The position numbers and the translations under genes were made by a program. Below are positions 43,700 to 52,892 of a stretch of DNA of 64,000 nucleotides, piece after piece. Source of the DNA: Vicinamibacterales bacterium (GTDB lineage: Bacteria; Acidobacteriota; Vicinamibacteria; Vicinamibacterales; JAKQTR01); contig JALOKU010000005.1 of assembly GCA_025456345.1 (NCBI GenBank), forward strand, positions 40,121 to 104,120, in the 5' to 3' direction. How positions within the stretch are numbered: position 1 is the first letter of the stretch; every line of letters starts with the position of its first letter. The notes beneath the pieces are model-generated. The model saw nothing but the letters and a program-made list of their open reading frames with translations, was not told the origin of the DNA and searched no databases.

Positions 43700-44584
43700 A
43701 TGTCGGTCATCGCGCCATCCGACCGCCGATTCCGCCGCAGCCAGATTCCCGCCGCCAGGCGGCGCCACCTGCGCGCCCGTCCGTGGTGGCGCGTCGTGAA
43801 ATTCGTCGCGCTCGTGGGCCTGTTCGCAGGCGCGGTCTCCTGGGCCGCCGCCGCGGCCGTCGACCTGCCGTGGCTTCGCGTGCAGCACATCCGCGTGCAC
43901 GGCAATCAGCGCGTGCACGCCGGCGAGGTCGCGGCCCTGCTCGACGGGATGACCGGGCAGAGCCTGCTGGCCGTGGACCTCGACCGCTGGCGCTCCCGGC
44001 TGTTCGCCTCCGCGTGGGTGGCTGACGCGACGCTGAGGCGCCGCCTGCCGGGCACGATCGCCGTCGAGCTGCGCGAGCGCGTACCGATGGGCATCGCGCG
44101 CGCCGGCGCGGACCTGTTCCTGGTCGACGCGGCGGGCACGGTCATCGACGAATACGGGCCGCGCTATGCCGATTGCGACCTGCCGATCATCGACGGGATC
44201 ATCGCGACGCCCGTGTCGGTCCCGCCGGTCATCGACCGGCCGCGCGGCCAGCTCGTCTCCCGGCTGATGTCGGAGCTCCGCACACGGCCCGACCTCGCGA
44301 AGCGGGTCTCCCAGATCGACGCGGTCAACGTGCACGACGTGCACGTGATCCTCGACGGCGATCCGGCGGTGGTGCGCCTCGGCGAGACCCAGTTCGTGGA
44401 GCGCCTCGACTCCTACGTCAGCCTGCAGGCGACGTTGCGGGAACAGGTGCCGGACATCGATTACGTGGACGTGCGCTTCGGGGAGCGCGTGTACGTCGGC
44501 GTGGCGCCGGCGGCCGGGCCCGCGCCGGCGTCGCGGGGCGTCGCGGTGCCCGTGCGCGCCACGGGGGCGCGGATGACGCGGTAG
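43700..44584 (+). CDS. ftsQ: Cell division protein FtsQ
   Basis: This is a 294-residue protein from ATG 43700, with GGAG 6 nt upstream. A basic cytosolic tail of about 25 residues, a membrane helix at about 31-50, and the POTRA domain (LRVQHIRVHGNQRVHAGEVAALL near 56-78, then LPGTIAVELRERVPMG) identify it. It links FtsB/FtsL and regulates the septal synthase. The C-terminal part has the beta-rich FtsQ domain. Confidence 0.92.
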   Translation: MSVIAPSDRRFRRSQIPAARRRHLRARPWWRVVKFVALVGLFAGAVSWAAAAAVDLPWLRVQHIRVHGNQRVHAGEVAALLDGMTGQSLLAVDLDRWRSRLFASAWVADATLRRRLPGTIAVELRERVPMGIARAGADLFLVDAAGTVIDEYGPRYADCDLPIIDGIIATPVSVPPVIDRPRGQLVSRLMSELRTRPDLAKRVSQIDAVNVHDVHVILDGDPAVVRLGETQFVERLDSYVSLQATLREQVPDIDYVDVRFGERVYVGVAPAAGPAPASRGVAVPVRATGARMTR

Positions 44585-44585
44585 A

Positions 44586-44717
44586 GGCGGTTTCAGCACC
44601 CGTCCGTGCGGCCTGAACGGGCTGCCGAACGCAGGGTGTGCAGCGGATGGGGGCGGTTTCATCACCGGGTCCTGCGGCGTGAACGAGCCGCCGCACGCAG
44701 GCGATGCAGCCGGTCCT
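44586..44717 (+). repeat. 66-bp direct tandem duplication in the ftsA leader
   Basis: Copies at 44586-44651 and 44652-44717 share about three quarters of their bases, including the identical start GGCGGTTTCA, the shared TGCGGC and TGAACG, and ACGCAGG. The second copy can form a stem between CCTGCGGCG and its downstream complement. It lies between ftsQ and ftsA, upstream of the chosen ftsA start. It may be an RNA structure or a protein site. Confidence 0.75.
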
Positions 44718-44729
44718 TTGGGGGGGGAT

Positions 44730-45962
44730 GTGGGACGAAAAGAGCGGCACCTGGTCGGGCTCGATCTCGGGACGTCGAAAGTGGCGGCCATTGTCGGCGA
44801 GGTCATGGGCACCGGCGAGGTTGAGATCATCGGATTGGGGGTGGCCGAGTCACAGGGCATCCGCCGCGGCGCCGTGGTGAACCAGGAAGCCGCGGTCGAC
44901 TCGATCCGGAAGGCGATCGAGGCGGCCGAGCTGACGGCGGGAATCGAGATCGACAACGCCTACGTGTCGGTGTCCGGGACGCACATCAAGGGGTTCAACA
45001 GCCGGGGCGTGGTGGCGGTGGCGGGCCGCAACCGCGAGATCACGCGCGACGACGTCCGGCGCGCCATCGACGCGGCCCGGGCCGTCAGCCTGCCCGGCGG
45101 CCGCGAGATCCTGCACGTGCTGCCCCAGGACTTCGTCGTCGACGAGGAGGACGGCATCGGGAACCCGATCGGGATGACCGGCGCCCGCCTCGAGGTCAAC
45201 GTCCACATCGTCACCGGCGGTACGACCACGACGCAGAACATCGTGACCTGCGTCAACAAGGCCGGCGTCAACGTGCAGGAGTCGGTGCTGGGGCAGCTCG
45301 CCGCGAGCGAGGCCGTCCTGACGCCCGACGAGAAGGAGCTCGGCGTCGCCGTGATCGACATCGGCGGCGGCACCACCGACGTGGCGATCTTCGAGCGCGG
45401 GTTCCTCTGGCACACGGCCGTGGTGCCCATCGGCGGCGACCATTTCACGAGCGATATTGCCGTGGGCCTGCGCATGCCGATCCCCGAGGCGGAGAAGCTC
45501 AAGCGCCGCTGCGGGTGCGCCCTCTCGTCCATGGTCGGCGACGACGAGACGATGGACGTGGCCAGCGTCGGGGGGCGCGCGCCGCGCACGATGGCGCGGC
45601 GGATCCTCTCGGAGGTGCTGCAGCCGCGCGCCGAAGAGATGTGCCATCTCGTGTGGGACGAGATTCACCGCGCAGGGTACGAGAAGTTGCTCAACTCGGG
45701 GATCGTGCTCACCGGCGGCGGCGCCAACATCGGCGGCCTGACCGAGATCGCGGAGCAGATCTTCGACATGCCCGTGCGCCGCGGCGCGCCGGCGGGCGTC
45801 GGCGGGCTGGCCGATCACGTCGGCAACCCGTCGTTCGCGACGGCCGTGGGGCTGCTGCTGCGCGCGCACCGGCTCCGCACCCACGAGATGACCCAGTCGT
45901 CGGGCCGGGGCATCGGGCGTTTGACCGAGCTCGTCAAGGGCGTGTTCAAGGAATTCTTCTAG
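44730..45962 (+). CDS. ftsA: Cell division protein FtsA
   Basis: This is a 410-residue protein from GTG 44730, because FtsA similarity (HLVGLDLGTSKVAAIVGE) begins within 10 residues of it. A GTG at 44679 would add 17 residues encoded by the tandem duplication. The actin-like ATPase fold shows GLDLGTSK, GARLEVNVH, VIDIGGGTTDVAIF and GIVLTGGGANIGG. A C-terminal amphipathic helix (TELVKGVFKEFF) binds the membrane. It anchors the FtsZ ring. Confidence 0.93.
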   Translation: MGRKERHLVGLDLGTSKVAAIVGEVMGTGEVEIIGLGVAESQGIRRGAVVNQEAAVDSIRKAIEAAELTAGIEIDNAYVSVSGTHIKGFNSRGVVAVAGRNREITRDDVRRAIDAARAVSLPGGREILHVLPQDFVVDEEDGIGNPIGMTGARLEVNVHIVTGGTTTTQNIVTCVNKAGVNVQESVLGQLAASEAVLTPDEKELGVAVIDIGGGTTDVAIFERGFLWHTAVVPIGGDHFTSDIAVGLRMPIPEAEKLKRRCGCALSSMVGDDETMDVASVGGRAPRTMARRILSEVLQPRAEEMCHLVWDEIHRAGYEKLLNSGIVLTGGGANIGGLTEIAEQIFDMPVRRGAPAGVGGLADHVGNPSFATAVGLLLRAHRLRTHEMTQSSGRGIGRLTELVKGVFKEFF

Positions 45963-45995
45963 ACGCTGTAGACTTCGGAGAAGTGGAGATCATCG

Positions 45996-47279
45996 ATGCC
46001 GAACTCGATCGACAGGCAGCTCACCGACGGTTCACGTCCGGCCGCAACGCCGTTCCGGATCACGATGGATGACGCGTCGCACACCGGCGCGCGCATCAAG
46101 GTGATCGGCGTCGGTGGCGGCGGCAGCAACGCCGTCAACCGGATGGTGCGCGAAGGCTTCGAGGGTGTCCAGTTCGTCGTCGCCAACACCGACGTCCAGG
46201 CGCTGCGCATGAACGCGGCCTCGATCAAGGTCCAGCTGGGCGAGAAGCTCACCAAGGGACTTGGCGCCGGCGCCGATCCGTCCGTCGGCCGGCACGCCGC
46301 CCTCGAGGACACCGACAAGCTCATCCAGGCGATCGACGGCGCCGACCTGGTGTTCGTCACCGCCGGGCTCGGCGGCGGCACCGGCACCGGCGCCGCGCCG
46401 GTCATTGCCAGCCTCGCGAGCGAGCTCGGCGCGCTGACCATCGCCGTCGTGACCCGGCCGTTCACCTTCGAGGGGCGCAAGCGCGCGCTTCAGGCCGAAC
46501 GCGGCCTCGAGGAGCTGCGCGACTGCGTCGACAGCGTCATCACGATTCCCAACGAGCGGCTGCTGAGCACCATCGACCGCACGACGCCGCTGCTCGACGC
46601 GTTCGCGGCTGTCGACGAGGTGCTGCGGCAGGCCATCCAGGGCATCTCCGATCTCATCCTGCTGCCCGGGCTGATCAACCTCGACTTCGCCGACGTGAAG
46701 ACGATTCTGACCGGCATGGGCGTCGCCGTGATGGGCACCGGCATCGGGCACGGCGAGACGCGGGCCGTGGACGCCGCCAGGAAAGCGATTTCGAGCCCGC
46801 TGCTCGAGGACGCGTCCATCGACGGCGCGCGCGGCGTGATCATCAACGTGACGGGAGGCTCCGACCTGTCGCTGGTCGAAGTCCACGAGGCGTCGACGAT
46901 CATCCACGAGGCGGCCCACGAGGAAGCCAACATCATCTTCGGGGCGGTCATCGATCCGAGGCTCGATGGCCAGGTGAAGCTGACCGTGATCGCCACCGGC
47001 TTCGACCGGCCGGGCGCGAGGGCCGTGGTCCCGGGCAGCGCCGGGCACACGCCGGTCGATCTCGGCAACTACACCTCGTGGCTGAACGGCGAGGGCGCCG
47101 CCTCTCGCCTGACAATCGCGCGGCGCCACGGCGTCGCCGTTGCCGCGCCGGCGGCCGGCGTGTCGCTGGCCATGACGATCGACCCGCTGGCGGGCCAGGA
47201 CGGCGCGGAGCCCGCCGAGGGGGACACCGCCGCCGGACTCGACGTGCCGGCCTTCATGCGGCGGGTGAAGCAGGCCTAG
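45996..47279 (+). CDS. ftsZ: Cell division GTPase FtsZ
   Basis: This is a 427-residue protein with ATG 45996 and a GTGGAG ribosome site 8 nt upstream. [15 protein letters not shown] is near 36-50, GGGTGTG at 126-132 and the [11 protein letters not shown]7 loop near 227. The variable linker is Ala/Gly-rich, and the C-terminal peptide [12 protein letters not shown] (416-427) is the usual site for FtsA and other partners. Residues 1-33 precede the GTPase core. It forms the Z ring. Confidence 0.96.
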   Translation: MPNSIDRQLTDGSRPAATPFRITMDDASHTGARIKVIGVGGGGSNAVNRMVREGFEGVQFVVANTDVQALRMNAASIKVQLGEKLTKGLGAGADPSVGRHAALEDTDKLIQAIDGADLVFVTAGLGGGTGTGAAPVIASLASELGALTIAVVTRPFTFEGRKRALQAERGLEELRDCVDSVITIPNERLLSTIDRTTPLLDAFAAVDEVLRQAIQGISDLILLPGLINLDFADVKTILTGMGVAVMGTGIGHGETRAVDAARKAISSPLLEDASIDGARGVIINVTGGSDLSLVEVHEASTIIHEAAHEEANIIFGAVIDPRLDGQVKLTVIATGFDRPGARAVVPGSAGHTPVDLGNYTSWLNGEGAASRLTIARRHGVAVAAPAAGVSLAMTIDPLAGQDGAEPAEGDTAAGLDVPAFMRRVKQA

Positions 47280-47384
47280 CCTCCGCCACGTGGTACAGTG
47301 CGTACATCCACGGCACTCTCGAGCGGCGGCGCCTGAGCGCGAGATTCCGCAGCGCGGGCGTCGGCGCGGCGCGGGTGCCGGGTG

Positions 47385-49145
47385 ATGGCGCCGACACCCA
47401 TGGGCAAGACCTCCCGTCGCGACGAGTCATCACGCCTCCTCGAGCGTGAAGTCGGCTACGTGCGCAAGCCGCACGCCGGCCGGCTTCGCGTGGCGCTCGC
47501 GTTTCCGAACACCTACTACGTCGGCATGTCCAACCTGGGCTTCCAGACGGTCTACCGTCTGTTCAACGGCCTGGACGGCGTGGTGTGCGAGCGCGTGTTC
47601 CTGCCCGGGCGGAGCGACGTGGCCGCGGCGCTCGAGCGCCCGGGATCGCTGGCCGCCGTGGAATCCGGCACGCCGGTTCGGGACTTCGACGTGCTGGCGT
47701 TTTCCGTGTCGTTCGAGTGGGACTATACGAACGTCGTGAGCCTCCTGCGCATGGCCGGCCTGCCCCTGTTCGCCGCGGAGCGCGACAACCGCTACCCGCT
47801 CGTCGTGATCGGCGGGGCCGTGACGTTCGTGAACCCCGAGCCGCTGGCGCCGTTTGCGGACGTGGTTGCCGCCGGCGAAGGCGAGGTGCTCGTGCCTGCC
47901 CTCGTGACCGAGATCGCCGCCGCGACGGACCGTCAGAGCTTTCTCGAACGCCTGTCGCGTCAGCGCGGGTTCTACGTCCCGTCGCTGGTCACCGTGCGCT
48001 ACGGCGACGACGGCACGATTGCCGCGTTCGAACCGGCGTCTGGGTCGGGCGCTTCCGTGCCGGTGCGCAAGGCCGCGCTGCCCGCGTCGGCGGGGGGCGA
48101 CCCGCCCTCGACGATGATCTTCACGCCCGACACGGAGTTCGGATCGCGCCTGCTCGTGGAGGTCGTGCGGGGGTGCGCGAACCTGTGCCGCTTCTGCTGG
48201 GCCGGCTACAACTACCTGCCCGTGCGGGCGTTCCCGGCCGACCGGATCCTCGAGATCGCCCGGGCCGCGCGTGCGCATGCGAACAGGATCGGGCTCGTGT
48301 CGATCGCGCTCTGTGATCATCCTGAGATCGAGCGCCTGCTGTCGGGACTGCTCGCGATGGGCTATTCGATCAGCCCGGCCTCGCTGCGCCTCGACGATCT
48401 GACGGAGCCTGTCGTGCGCCTGCTCCGCGAGAGCGGCGAGCGTTCGATCACGATCGCCCCCGAGACCGGCTCCGATCGCCTGCGCCGCGTGATCAACAAG
48501 ACGATGACGAACGACGAGATCCTCGACCGCGCGGATCTCATCTTCCGGACGGGCATCGACAACCTGAAGCTCTACTTCATGATCGCCCTGCCGACGGAAA
48601 CCGACGACGACCTGGCGGCGATCCGCGGCCTGTCGATTGAGATCAAGGAGCGGATGCTGGCGCACGGCCGCCCGCGCGGGAGACTGGGGCGCATCAGCGC
48701 CAGCGTGAACCCGCTCGTGCCGAAGCCGGGCACCGCCTACCAGTGGCTGCCGATGGCGTCGCCGGCCATCGTCGAGCACGCGATCACGCGCCTGCGGTCG
48801 CTCACCGCCGGCATCGACAACGTCTACTTCTCGATCAAGTCCGAGCGGCACGCCTTCTACCAGGCGCTGCTCTCGCTCGGCGACCGGCGGGTGGCGCCGG
48901 TCATCGTGGCGGCCGAGCGGAACGGCGGCCAGTGGCGCGCCGCGGCGGCCGAGGCGGGCGTCGACCCGGCGTTCTACGTCTACCGGGACCGGTCGCGCGA
49001 CGCCTTGCTGCCGTGGGATATCATCGACGGCGGCCTGAAGTCGGCCTTCTACCGATCCGAGTTCGACAAGGGCCTGCGCGAAGAATGGACACTGCCGCCG
49101 AAGCGCGCCGCCGAGAACATCCGCCTGCTGCCGATGGCGCCGTGA
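47385..49145 (+). CDS. TIGR03960-type B12-binding-like radical SAM protein
   Basis: This is a 586-residue protein with ATG at 47385 (GTG 47382 or ATG 47400 are alternatives). The N-terminal region (LRVALAFPNTYYVGMSNLGFQ, then GGAVTFVNPEPLAPFADVVAAGEGE) is the B12-binding-like fold. The radical SAM cysteines are Cys264, Cys268 and Cys271 (GCANLCRFC). Later segments hold APETGSDRLRRVINK and KLYFMIALPTETDDD, as in MiaB/HemN-like barrels. The family is widespread with unproven function. It is 105 bp after ftsZ; the spacer shows no clear element. Confidence 0.88.
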   Translation: MAPTPMGKTSRRDESSRLLEREVGYVRKPHAGRLRVALAFPNTYYVGMSNLGFQTVYRLFNGLDGVVCERVFLPGRSDVAAALERPGSLAAVESGTPVRDFDVLAFSVSFEWDYTNVVSLLRMAGLPLFAAERDNRYPLVVIGGAVTFVNPEPLAPFADVVAAGEGEVLVPALVTEIAAATDRQSFLERLSRQRGFYVPSLVTVRYGDDGTIAAFEPASGSGASVPVRKAALPASAGGDPPSTMIFTPDTEFGSRLLVEVVRGCANLCRFCWAGYNYLPVRAFPADRILEIARAARAHANRIGLVSIALCDHPEIERLLSGLLAMGYSISPASLRLDDLTEPVVRLLRESGERSITIAPETGSDRLRRVINKTMTNDEILDRADLIFRTGIDNLKLYFMIALPTETDDDLAAIRGLSIEIKERMLAHGRPRGRLGRISASVNPLVPKPGTAYQWLPMASPAIVEHAITRLRSLTAGIDNVYFSIKSERHAFYQALLSLGDRRVAPVIVAAERNGGQWRAAAAEAGVDPAFYVYRDRSRDALLPWDIIDGGLKSAFYRSEFDKGLREEWTLPPKRAAENIRLLPMAP

Positions 49146-49160
49146 CGCCCTCGATGTCGC

Positions 49161-50987
49161 ATGCCTGACTGCTTTTCCCGGTGGTCCCGCCGCCCGTGGC
49201 GCGTGATCGCGGCCGCGGGGCTCTGTGCGCTGGGGCTTGCCGCTGCCGTCGCGGCCACCGGAGGCGTCGACTGGCTCGCGGGCCCGCTGCGGATTCGGAT
49301 CCATCAGCCATGGCGCCTGGTCGGATCCGGCCTCGCCCTGATCGGCCTCGCGTTCTGGCTGGGCGGCGAGGAGTCGCGATCCCTGCTGGTCCGCGCGTGG
49401 GACTTCCGCGAGCGCCGCGCAGGCTGGATCGCGGCGGCAGCGGCCATGGCGACGCTGCTCGTGGGCGTGGTCGCGGGAACAGGCGTGGCCGGCAGCGCGG
49501 ACTCCTACGGCTACGTCAGCCAGGCGCTGCTGTGGCTGAAGGGGTTGCCTGTCCAGGCGGAGACGCTGGCCGCGTCGGTGCCATGGCCGCTCGCCGAGTG
49601 GAGCCTCTCGCCTCTGGGCTACAGGCCCGGCGTTGAGACCGGCGTCATCGTCCCCACCTATCCGCCTGGTCTGCCGCTCGTGATGGCGGTGTTCGCCGGC
49701 GTCGGCGGACCAGGCGCGGTGTACTGGGTCGTGCCGCTGTCCGGCGCGCTGGCGGTGTGGCTCACGTACGTACTCGGCCGCCGCTACGCAGATGCGGCAA
49801 GCGGGGCGGCGGCCGCGCTGCTGCTGGCCGCGAGCCCGGTGTTCCTCTACCAGCTGGTCCAGCCCATGAGCGACGTGCCGGTGACGGCATGGTGGCTCCT
49901 GTCGCTGTGGGGAGCGGCCGCCGGGCTGCCCGTCGTCGCCGGCGCGGCCGCCGGCGTGGCCGTGCTGACTCGGCCGAATCTCGCGCCCCTCGCGGCGGTG
50001 ATCATGGCGGCGGTCCTGGCCCATGCCTACTCTCAACATCGGATGTCCGGCGCCGCGCTGCGGGCCGCCGGGGCGTTCGCGCTCCCGCTCGCCGCTGCGG
50101 TCGGGTTCCTGCTCTGGCTGAACGCGCGGCTGTACGGGTCGCCTTTCATGTCGGGCTATGGCGCGGCATCGGGGTTGTTCGCGTTCGGCAACGTCGCGGT
50201 CAACGCCGGCCGCTACACGAGGTGGCTCCTCGAGACGCAGACGCCCGTCGTGCTCATCGGCGCCGCGGCCCCGTTCGCCCGCCATGCGGCGCGGCGCCGC
50301 ACGAAGGGCGCGGCGTCACCGCTTCCGGCCTGGGTCGGGCTCGCCGCCGTTGCCGTCGTCGTGGCGTGCTACCTGCCGTACTCGCCGTTCGAGGAGTGGT
50401 GGTACCTGCGCTTTCTCCTTCCGGCCATCCCGATCCTGTTGATCCTCACGACGCCGACCTTCGTGCGAGTCGCGGCGGCGGCGCCAGCCGCGGCGCGCGC
50501 CCCGCTGCTGGCCGCCGGCGTGGGGCTTCTCGCGTCGTACTACGTCGTCACGGCGAGCGAGCGAAGCGTATTCGAGCTTCACCGTCTCGAGAGCCGCTAC
50601 GTCGCCGCGGGCGGTTTCGCCTCGCGGGAGCTGCCCGCGAGTGCCGTCCTGCTGAGCGTGCAGGAGAGCGGCCCCCTGCGGATGTACGGCGGCCGCACGA
50701 CCGTGCGCTTCGACTACCTCGAGCCTGATGGCCTCGAGGCCGCGGTGCAGTTTCTCGAACGCGCGGGGTCGCGCCCCTACTTCGTCCTCGAGGCCTGGGA
50801 GGAGACCCAGTTCCGGGAGCGGTTCGCCCGATCGAGCCCGCTGGGCCTGCTCGACTGGCCCCCGATGGCCGAGGTCGGCAGGCCCGTGAAAGTGCGGTTC
50901 TACGACCCGCGCGACCGCCAGCGCTTCCTCGCGGGAGAGCCAGTGACCACGGCGCGGGACCTGCGGGACGATCGCGGTCCTCGCTGA
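49161..50987 (+). CDS. GT-C membrane glycosyltransferase-like protein
   Basis: This is a 608-residue protein with about 11-12 hydrophobic segments and a soluble C-terminal domain of about 130 residues. SADSYGYVSQALLW in the first extracytoplasmic loop and PTYPPGLPLVMA resemble GT39-like motifs. It lies 15 bp after the radical SAM gene on the same strand and could be co-transcribed. It is distant from the main polysaccharide locus, so its substrate may differ. Confidence 0.8.
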   Translation: MPDCFSRWSRRPWRVIAAAGLCALGLAAAVAATGGVDWLAGPLRIRIHQPWRLVGSGLALIGLAFWLGGEESRSLLVRAWDFRERRAGWIAAAAAMATLLVGVVAGTGVAGSADSYGYVSQALLWLKGLPVQAETLAASVPWPLAEWSLSPLGYRPGVETGVIVPTYPPGLPLVMAVFAGVGGPGAVYWVVPLSGALAVWLTYVLGRRYADAASGAAAALLLAASPVFLYQLVQPMSDVPVTAWWLLSLWGAAAGLPVVAGAAAGVAVLTRPNLAPLAAVIMAAVLAHAYSQHRMSGAALRAAGAFALPLAAAVGFLLWLNARLYGSPFMSGYGAASGLFAFGNVAVNAGRYTRWLLETQTPVVLIGAAAPFARHAARRRTKGAASPLPAWVGLAAVAVVVACYLPYSPFEEWWYLRFLLPAIPILLILTTPTFVRVAAAAPAAARAPLLAAGVGLLASYYVVTASERSVFELHRLESRYVAAGGFASRELPASAVLLSVQESGPLRMYGGRTTVRFDYLEPDGLEAAVQFLERAGSRPYFVLEAWEETQFRERFARSSPLGLLDWPPMAEVGRPVKVRFYDPRDRQRFLAGEPVTTARDLRDDRGPR

Positions 50988-51003
50988 CGCGGGGCCCCGC
51001 GTC
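50986..51003. other. 18-bp perfect palindrome between convergent genes
   Basis: A self-complementary run (GACGCGGGGCCCCGCGTC) starts in the stop codon of the membrane protein gene and lies before the convergent stop at 51063. It may be a transcript end or a protein site. There is no T-run after it. Confidence 0.4.
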
Positions 51004-51062
51004 CAGGCGCCGCCGCCCGGACGGGCAGCCCGCTGCGTTCCCGCACACGCGGGGTGCCAGCC

Positions 51063-51365
51063 TCAATCAGCCGCGACCAGCTGCTCCTCGTATTCCGCGT
51101 ACGCCTGCAGGATGAACTCGCGCACGCGCTCCTGGGCCGCGGCGTCGACCACCGGGCGGAGGAGCGCAAAGCTCCGCCGCTCGCCGTTCACCGAGTACTG
51201 CCGGGCGGGGAACGTGACGTTGCGGCCGTTTCCGCTCTTCCGCTCCCAGACCCCGAACCCGATCAGCTTCAGGCCGTCGAGCGTGCCTTCGCAGAAATGC
51301 AGTTCGGCGTCGGCGAGCTTGCCGGGCGGGTTGCCGCGATCGTTTTGTGCGAACTTCACTACCAT
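51063..51365 (-). CDS. Small conserved-looking protein of unknown function (possibly SpoVG-like fold)
   Basis: This is a 100-residue protein with ATG at 51365 and a strong GAGGAG ribosome site 6 nt upstream. It has KLADAELHF near 16-24, then LDGLKLIGFGVWERKSGNGRNVTFPARQY in the middle and a C-terminal helix with several acidic residues. The pattern of an alternating hydrophobic sheet followed by a helix distantly recalls SpoVG, but the match is not firm. It is not in an operon with close neighbours. Confidence 0.7.
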   Translation of the reverse strand: MVVKFAQNDRGNPPGKLADAELHFCEGTLDGLKLIGFGVWERKSGNGRNVTFPARQYSVNGERRSFALLRPVVDAAAQERVREFILQAYAEYEEQLVAAD

Positions 51366-51648
51366 GGTGCGCTCCTCGATCCGCGCCACTGCCGCGCCCG
51401 GCCGACGGCGTATGGAGAGAAGTCGCGGGCCGGCGTGGTCGTTGGACCCGGGCGCAGATTGCGGCGTGCTGAAGGCCGGCTCGCGACATGGTGAGGAGCG
51501 TGGCAAGAGCGGTGCCCGCCAGCGCCCGTACCGGAGTGACGCGGCAAGGTGAAGTTGGGACGGCAGATCCGGGACGCGCAGGGAGAGCGGGCTCGACGAA
51601 CGGCGGCGCGCCCGCCGCTCGCTGCCAACCGAGGTTGCGCGGCGGGAC
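51366..51648. other. 283-bp spacer between the small protein gene and acpS
   Basis: No gene, clear hairpin or good promoter box was seen here. Both flanking genes are on the minus strand, so it must hold the leader of the small protein and possibly the 3' end of acpS RNA. Confidence 0.4.
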
Positions 51649-52032
51649 CTAGTCGGCCTTGAAGATGACCACCTGGGCCAGCGCCAGCGTGTCGGCGTGC
51701 GTGATGGTGACCAGCGACGAGGTGGCGCCGAGTCGCTGGAAGTGCCCGAGCGCGGCGCCGCGGAACGTGAGACGGGGCGGCCCGCCGCCACGAACGACCT
51801 CGATGTCCCGCCAGGTGACGCCGCGCGTGAGGCCCGTGCCAAGCGCCTTCATCGCGGCTTCCTTGGCCGCGAACCGGCCGGCGTAGTGCGGCGCGGGGCG
51901 GTACTTGGCGGAGCAGTACGCGATTTCCGCCTCAGTGAAGATACGATGGATGAACCGATCGCCGTAGCGCGCCACGGCCCTCTCGACGCGCGGGATGTCG
52001 GTGGCGTCGAGGCCGATGCCCAGAATCGTCAT
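51649..52032 (-). CDS. acpS: Holo-[acyl-carrier-protein] synthase
   Basis: This is a 127-residue protein. GIGLDATDIPRVE has the catalytic Asp9, and FAAKEAAMKALGTG has Glu58. It moves the phosphopantetheine arm from CoA to acyl carrier protein. ATG at 52032. It is divergent from pgeF, with only 11 bp between the start codons, so their promoters must overlap the opposite gene. Confidence 0.95.
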   Translation of the reverse strand: MTILGIGLDATDIPRVERAVARYGDRFIHRIFTEAEIAYCSAKYRPAPHYAGRFAAKEAAMKALGTGLTRGVTWRDIEVVRGGGPPRLTFRGAALGHFQRLGATSSLVTITHADTLALAQVVIFKAD

Positions 52033-52043
52033 AGGACTCCAGT

Positions 52044-52892
52044 ATGCCTGAAGTTCCCCTGCCCGGCGCTTTCGAGTGGGTCCGGTATCCCTGGGGCCCG
52101 GCCATCCGATGCCGCGATCTGGCGGCGGTGGCCGGCCACTGCTTCACCACCCGCGCGCCGGCGCTCGGGACGGGGCCGCTCACGCCGGGTGATGGATGGC
52201 ATCGCGTGGCGCTGGCCATGGGCGTCTCGGCCCAATCGATCGTCCGGTTGCGGCAGGTGCACGGCACGCGAGTCGTGCTCGTCGGGCGGCACGAGACCTT
52301 TCCTCCGGAGGCGTCCGAGGGGAGCGCCGGAGACATCGCGGTCTGCGACCATCCCGGAGTGGCCGTCTGCGTGAAGGTGGCCGATTGCGTCCCCATCCTG
52401 CTGGCCGACCGGCAGAGCGGGGGTGTGGCCGCCGTCCATGCCGGCTGGCGCGGCACGGCCGCCGGCGCGGCGCGCGTGGCGGTGGAGGCGCTTGGCGAGC
52501 ACTTCGGGGCAAAGCCAGGACAGCTCCTCGCGGCCATCGGGCCCAGCATCGGCCCCTGCTGCTATCGCGTCGGGCAGGACGTGCGTGCCGCGTTCGAGGC
52601 GGGTGGACGGTGGGACGGTTCGCTCGACGCCTGGTTCAGCCGGGTGCCGTCCATCAAGGCCCTGTGCGGTGTGCCGGGAACGGACCCCGCAGCATCGGGC
52701 GGCAAACCGGCCCTGTTCCTCGACACGTGGACCGCCAACGCCGATCAGTTGCGCGGCGCGGGCGTGCCGGCGTCGCAGATCCACGTCTCCCGCGCCTGCA
52801 CCTCGTGCCACCGCGACACCTTCCACTCCTATCGGGTCGATGGCGAACAGGCGGGGAGGATGATTGGGATTATCAAGACGAGTCGTCGGTAG
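52044..52892 (+). CDS. pgeF: PgeF/YfiH-family multicopper-like purine nucleosidase (polyphenol oxidase family)
   Basis: This is a 282-residue protein. RQVHGTRVVLV, VADCVPILLAD, AVHAGWRGTAAG, GPSIGPCCYRVG and SCHRDTFHSYR are the His/Cys zinc-site motifs of the family. It is reported to act on purine nucleosides and to prevent wrong UDP-MurNAc-Ser precursors. The TAG stop codon falls within repeat element C. It starts 11 bp from acpS on the other strand. Confidence 0.92.
   Translation: MPEVPLPGAFEWVRYPWGPAIRCRDLAAVAGHCFTTRAPALGTGPLTPGDGWHRVALAMGVSAQSIVRLRQVHGTRVVLVGRHETFPPEASEGSAGDIAVCDHPGVAVCVKVADCVPILLADRQSGGVAAVHAGWRGTAAGAARVAVEALGEHFGAKPGQLLAAIGPSIGPCCYRVGQDVRAAFEAGGRWDGSLDAWFSRVPSIKALCGVPGTDPAASGGKPALFLDTWTANADQLRGAGVPASQIHVSRACTSCHRDTFHSYRVDGEQAGRMIGIIKTSRR

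Noticed and set aside
44679..44729. Extended FtsA N-terminus from GTG 44679
   Set aside because: The extra 17 residues come from the tandem duplication and do not resemble FtsA; GTG 44730 fits better.
47430..50285. A 951-residue minus-strand open frame
   Set aside because: It spans the TIGR03960-type and GT-C genes on the plus strand and contains only Arg/His/Gln/Asp-rich sequence, typical of an antisense frame.
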